DNA of 64,000 nt, taken from the NCBI GenBank assembly GCA_964468345.1, contig CAYXVZ010000025.1, forward strand, positions 1 to 64,000, given 5' to 3'. Under the pieces are notes generated by a model. That model made no database searches and was not told the origin of the DNA. It saw only the letters and a program-made list of their open reading frames with translations. This DNA comes from DALYLB01 sp964468345. GTDB taxonomy: Bacteria > Acidobacteriota > Blastocatellia > RBC074. Shown here one piece after another: positions 61,153 to 64,000 of this stretch. Position 1 is the first letter of the stretch; every line of letters begins with the position of its first letter. Position numbers and translations under genes: made by a program.

Positions 61153-61576
61153 GCGATCCAGTCCCTCTCGCTCTCATTCCGCCGCGTTTCCTCTCGGCTT
61201 GTGCCTTCCTTGCATGGCTTGATCTAGATCAGTGCAAACAACTTTGGGACAAAGCTTTTACCACGAAGAAACGAAGAGCACGAAGAAAGACGAAAGAATA
61301 AGCCTTCTCTCTTTCTTCGTGCTCTTCGTTTCTTCGTGGTTGTGCCTTTCTTCGTTGTCCTGATTTAGTTGTAAAAAATCCAGTGACTGTCCCGGCCGGA
61401 GAGGCAATTCAATTTGCCATTAAAATCGGGTCGGCTATAATCCCCCCGCTTTCGGCGGTCTTTCTTGGCGGAACCTTTGAACAATACAATTCGATACCGT
61501 CGCGTGGCCATTCGTTCCGGCGCTCTGTGATCGAAGCGTGGACATGCGGCGGAGTCTTTCTATCTGGCAGCGGAGA
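61153..61576. other. 424-base intergenic region with a dispersed repeat
   Basis: Holds the repeat at 61231-61345 and from about 61380 a region upstream of the sigma-like gene with no recognisable promoter. No gene is supported. Confidence 0.55.
61231..61345. repeat. 'acgaagagcacgaag' inverted repeat, largest copy
   Basis: Arms 61261-61290 and 61312-61341 are perfect 30-base inverted copies (ACCACGAAGAAACGAAGAGC...). The left flank (61231-61260) is shared with the half-copy ending near 46119, and the right flank with the copy near 1030-1062. Confidence 0.8.
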
Positions 61577-62137
61577 ATGGCAGACTGGGATCTTTTTTAT
61601 TCATGGCTGGACCCCAATCCGGAGCGTGCCGAGGAGGCATATAAGAAGCTTCGCCAGTCGTTGATCAAGTTTTTCACGAAGATGAAACGGCAGGATTGCG
61701 AGACGCTTGCGGATGACACCATCGAGCGCCTCGTGCAGATTCTCTCCAAATCACCCGCGACGCTTTCTATCGATCCTTTTCGCTATGCCGTGGGCGTTGC
61801 GCGTTGCATTTCCCTGGAACATTTTCGAAATCATGTAAAGCCGCGGGCCGAGTTTTCGGACCAGGTGCTGCAGACGCTTGCGCCCGCAACTTCCTCCGCC
61901 GAAGCTGAACTTCTCGACCGCTGCCTGGCTCGTTGCCTGGGCGAACTCGATCGCTCCCGGCGGGACCTCCTGCTCCGGTATTACCACTTCGAGAGGCAGG
62001 ACAGCAAAAAAATTCGCGATCGAATCGCCATCGAAATGGGAATCACGATCAATTCGCTGCGGTTGAAGATCATGCGCATCAAGGATGAACTGCGCGACTG
62101 CATTTCAGCTTGCCGCGAAGCCGACACTGCCGGCTGA
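61577..62137 (+). CDS. sigma-70-like ECF protein
   Basis: A 186-residue protein resembling divergent ECF sigma factors. Region 2 is degenerate (AEEAYKKLRQSLIKFFTKMKRQDCETLADDTIERLVQIL, SIDPFRYAVGVARCISLEHFRNH). Region 4 is clearer (LGELDRSRRDLLLRYYHFERQDSKKIRDRIAIEMGITINSLRLKIMRIKDELRDCI), with a helix-turn-helix. In place, it precedes a gene with an anti-sigma-like N-terminus. The frame opens at 61538 (GTG) or 61544 (ATG); 61577 is preferred by resemblance to relatives, but its ribosome-binding site is poor. Confidence in the sigma function is moderate. Confidence 0.72.
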   Translation: MADWDLFYSWLDPNPERAEEAYKKLRQSLIKFFTKMKRQDCETLADDTIERLVQILSKSPATLSIDPFRYAVGVARCISLEHFRNHVKPRAEFSDQVLQTLAPATSSAEAELLDRCLARCLGELDRSRRDLLLRYYHFERQDSKKIRDRIAIEMGITINSLRLKIMRIKDELRDCISACREADTAG

Positions 62138-62235
62138 AAATATTCTTGCAGTTTTCATGAAATTATCCGCCGCATTTCGGCATTAGTGAGTGAATGAAGA
62201 GTGCCTGCAAATCGATTGCCTCGGAGCCATGAGCT

Positions 62236-63255
62236 ATGAATACGCACTCAAGCGAGGAAAACTTATTGCGCCTGTACCTGCTCGGGGCCACGACTTTCGA
62301 GGAAGACGAGGAGATCGAGCGACGCCTCGACGACATCTCGTTGAAAGAGGAGTTGCGGGAAGCGGAAGAGGATTTGATCGACGATTATGCGCGGGGCGTG
62401 CTGCCCGGCGATCAACGAATGTTGTTTGAAATGAACTTCCTCGTGCGGCCGGAGCGACAACAGAAGGTATCGATTGCGCAGGCGGCGGTGCGATATGCGC
62501 AATCGCAGCCGCGGTCCGTTCCGGGGACTCCCGCTTCGCCCGCGGAGAAGCCCGAGGTGAATGCAGGGGGATGGCTGCGCCGAATGTTTCGCCCCGCATG
62601 GGCAATCCCGATCTTTGCGTTGTTGCTGGTTGGCGTTGGGGCGATGCTCTGGCGGTCCGGAGGCGACCGTTCAGATATCGGCCTCGCAATCAAAGCGATG
62701 AATCAGGCCTATCGCGCGCGCCGCCCGCTGGAAGTCCGTATCTCGGGCCTGGACTACGCGATCTATCCGAAGACGCTTGGAGGAGAAGAACGGCCGATCG
62801 AAGCGCCGGCAATCGATCGCGCGGAACGAATCCTGCTGGATGAGATGGCCGAGCGCCCAAGTCCGGCGGCGCAGCACGCGCTCGGCCAGGTATATCTGAC
62901 ACAGAAAAAATTCAAAGAGGCCCAGGATTTATTTGTCGCGGCCCTGCAGGCGGAACCCGGCAATGCTCGTTTGCTGAGCGATCTCGGCGCGGCCCTCTTT
63001 GAACGATGGCTGCGGGAACGCGGGCCGGGCCAGCCCGCCGCCACGGAAGAATTACGCAGCCAGAGCCTTGAATACTTTACGAAAGCGTTGACGCTGGATG
63101 CCAGGCTGCTCGACGCCCGTTTCAATCGCGCACTGCTCTATCAATATTCCGGCCAGACGGAGTCGGCGCGCGCCGAATGGCAGCTTTATCTGAAAGAAGA
63201 CTCGGACTCCCCTTGGTCGAAAGAAGCTGAAATCAATCTCAGATCCCTGAAGTAG
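62236..63255 (+). CDS. anti-sigma-like membrane protein with TPRs
   Basis: A 339-residue protein. Residues about 1-80 (EENLLRLYLLGATTFEEDEEIERRLDDISLKEELREAEEDLIDDYARGVL) match the acidic helical N-terminus common in putative anti-sigma proteins of Acidobacteriota, without zinc-binding residues. One transmembrane helix is at about 121-135 (AIPIFALLLVGVGAML). The outside part starts with the motif RRPLEVRISGLDYAIYP (about 156-172), then TPR-like helices (AAQHALGQVYLTQKKFKEAQDLFVAAL, NARLLSDLGAALFERWL, DARFNRALLYQYSGQTESARAEWQLYL). The sigma-like gene upstream and the homologous gene downstream point to one operon. Confidence 0.72.
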   Translation: MNTHSSEENLLRLYLLGATTFEEDEEIERRLDDISLKEELREAEEDLIDDYARGVLPGDQRMLFEMNFLVRPERQQKVSIAQAAVRYAQSQPRSVPGTPASPAEKPEVNAGGWLRRMFRPAWAIPIFALLLVGVGAMLWRSGGDRSDIGLAIKAMNQAYRARRPLEVRISGLDYAIYPKTLGGEERPIEAPAIDRAERILLDEMAERPSPAAQHALGQVYLTQKKFKEAQDLFVAALQAEPGNARLLSDLGAALFERWLRERGPGQPAATEELRSQSLEYFTKALTLDARLLDARFNRALLYQYSGQTESARAEWQLYLKEDSDSPWSKEAEINLRSLK

Positions 63256-63290
63256 TTTTTTATCTCGCATCGAAAACGAGGAACGATACC

Positions 63291-64000
63291 GTGGCTGTGA
63301 AAGGCGATCGGAAAGCTCGCCGGATTCGCAGGCAGAAGCTCGTGTTTTTCCCGCGGAGCCGGAAACAACTCGTGCCGCTTATTCTCTTGGCCGTGCCCGC
63401 CCTTTTGGCCGCGGGCGCCTGTCATCTCGGGCGACCCTCGTCCACGGAGGAGGGAATGACGGCGCTTGTGAATGCCTTTCGGTTGCAGCGCCCGCTCGAT
63501 TCGCGGATCAGCGGTTTCGACTATGCTCCGCGGCTGGAGACGCGCGGGAATGCCGATGCCGGAGCGGACAAAGCGGCCTGGAACCGGGCGGAACGCCTGT
63601 TGCTCGATGCAGAGGCGGAACATCCCGGCGCGGCCGCTTCGCATGCCCTCGGCCGGATGTATCTCGCAAAAAGGGACTTCGAGACCGCGATCAAACAGTT
63701 CGAGATCGCGATGAAGGCCGGGCCCGCAACGGCTGCGCTGTATTGCGATCTGGGCGTTGCGATGTTGGAGCAAACGCTCGCCCATCCCGCGTGGCGGGAA
63801 TCCGGGGCGGAGGTCGAACGGCTCTCCATGGTTTTGGAACGCTTCGATCAGGCGCTGGCCCTGGCTCCCACCATGCCGGAGGCATTGTTCAATCGCGCGC
63901 TTCTCTATGAACATCTGTCGCTGCCGCAACGCGCCCGCGAAGGCTGGCAATCGTATCTCGCGCTGGATGCCGCTTCGCCGTGGGCGGAGGAAGCCCGCCG
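63291..64000 (+). CDS. TPR protein, truncated by the window edge
   Basis: Open frame from a GTG at 63291 to the last base, at least 236 codons; GAGGAA at 63278-63283 is a good ribosome-binding site. A transmembrane or lipoprotein-like segment (LVPLILLAVPALLAAGAC) at about 28-46 is followed by LQRPLDSRISGFDYAPRLE, which matches the RRPLEVRISGLDYA motif of the preceding protein, and the same TPR-like continuation (ASHALGRMYLAKRDFETAIKQFEIAM, ALYCDLGVAMLEQTL, EALFNRALLYEHLSLPQRAREGWQSYLALDAASPW). Both genes therefore share an ancestral unit. In similar Acidobacterial loci such proteins continue into a CHAT domain, but this cannot be seen here. Confidence 0.75.
   Translation, partial: MAVKGDRKARRIRRQKLVFFPRSRKQLVPLILLAVPALLAAGACHLGRPSSTEEGMTALVNAFRLQRPLDSRISGFDYAPRLETRGNADAGADKAAWNRAERLLLDAEAEHPGAAASHALGRMYLAKRDFETAIKQFEIAMKAGPATAALYCDLGVAMLEQTLAHPAWRESGAEVERLSMVLERFDQALALAPTMPEALFNRALLYEHLSLPQRAREGWQSYLALDAASPWAEEAR

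Overview
The window reads like a chromosomal segment of a free-living, GC-rich soil or sediment bacterium, most likely Acidobacteriota and perhaps close to Blastocatellia. That placement is inferred from gene content, not from a marker gene. The pointers are two Oar-type TonB-dependent receptor-like proteins with an N-terminal carboxypeptidase-regulatory domain, a Ser/Thr kinase with a WD40 tail beside its own ECF sigma factor, many secreted TPR proteins, a TPR-CHAT protein, DUF885 and MOSC proteins, and many dispersed inverted repeats. I see no rRNA, tRNA, CRISPR array, transposase, integrase or prophage gene.

Layout. 1-7.7 kb: a SnoaL-like protein, a small secreted protein, an alpha/beta hydrolase, a seven-haem cytochrome c and a 1228-residue Oar-like outer membrane protein. 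7.9-13 kb: four exported TPR proteins. 13-17.7 kb: haem O synthase, a DUF2721 membrane protein, pterin carbinolamine dehydratase and a fused 2-oxoacid dehydrogenase E1 alpha-beta. 18-22.5 kb: a MOSC protein and a peptide-type ABC importer (two permeases and a binding lipoprotein, no ATPase). 23.2-34.8 kb: a glycan region with a three-gene unit (two glycosyltransferases, a heparinase-like lyase) followed by a tightly overlapping five-gene operon (two APH-fold kinases, a glycosyltransferase, a polysaccharide deacetylase, an ABC exporter). 34.8-43 kb: a second Oar-like protein followed by ECF sigma, zinc-binding anti-sigma-like protein, TPR-CHAT protein and subtilisin-like protease. 43.5-57 kb: a paralogous glycosyltransferase and single metabolic or regulatory genes (hydratase, DUF885, NmrA/AraC pair, SRPBCC, exported adenosine deaminase, AhpD-like, EamA transporter, Lrp, SGNH hydrolase, Uma2, ArsR/AHSA1 pair). 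57.3-64 kb: ECF sigma plus Ser/Thr kinase-WD40, then a second sigma-like/anti-sigma-like/TPR module that runs off the right edge.

Two things stand out. First, the sigma - anti-sigma - TPR-CHAT - subtilase operon (37.5-43 kb) looks like a regulated two-protease system, and a related sigma/TPR module sits at 61.5-64 kb. Second, almost every intergenic gap holds an inverted repeat whose arms are arrays of 7- or 10-base units, or longer MITE-like palindromes. Several arms run into genes and are translated: one supplies a signal-peptide hydrophobic core, another both the C-terminus of one permease and the N-terminus of the next. The two heptamer units contain no stop codon in any of the six frames, which may explain why this is tolerated.

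All functions are assigned by reading motifs and recalling family features; no database search was run. Coordinates of ORFs are firm. Start codons were chosen from ribosome-binding sites, signal peptides and family length, and several are uncertain as noted.
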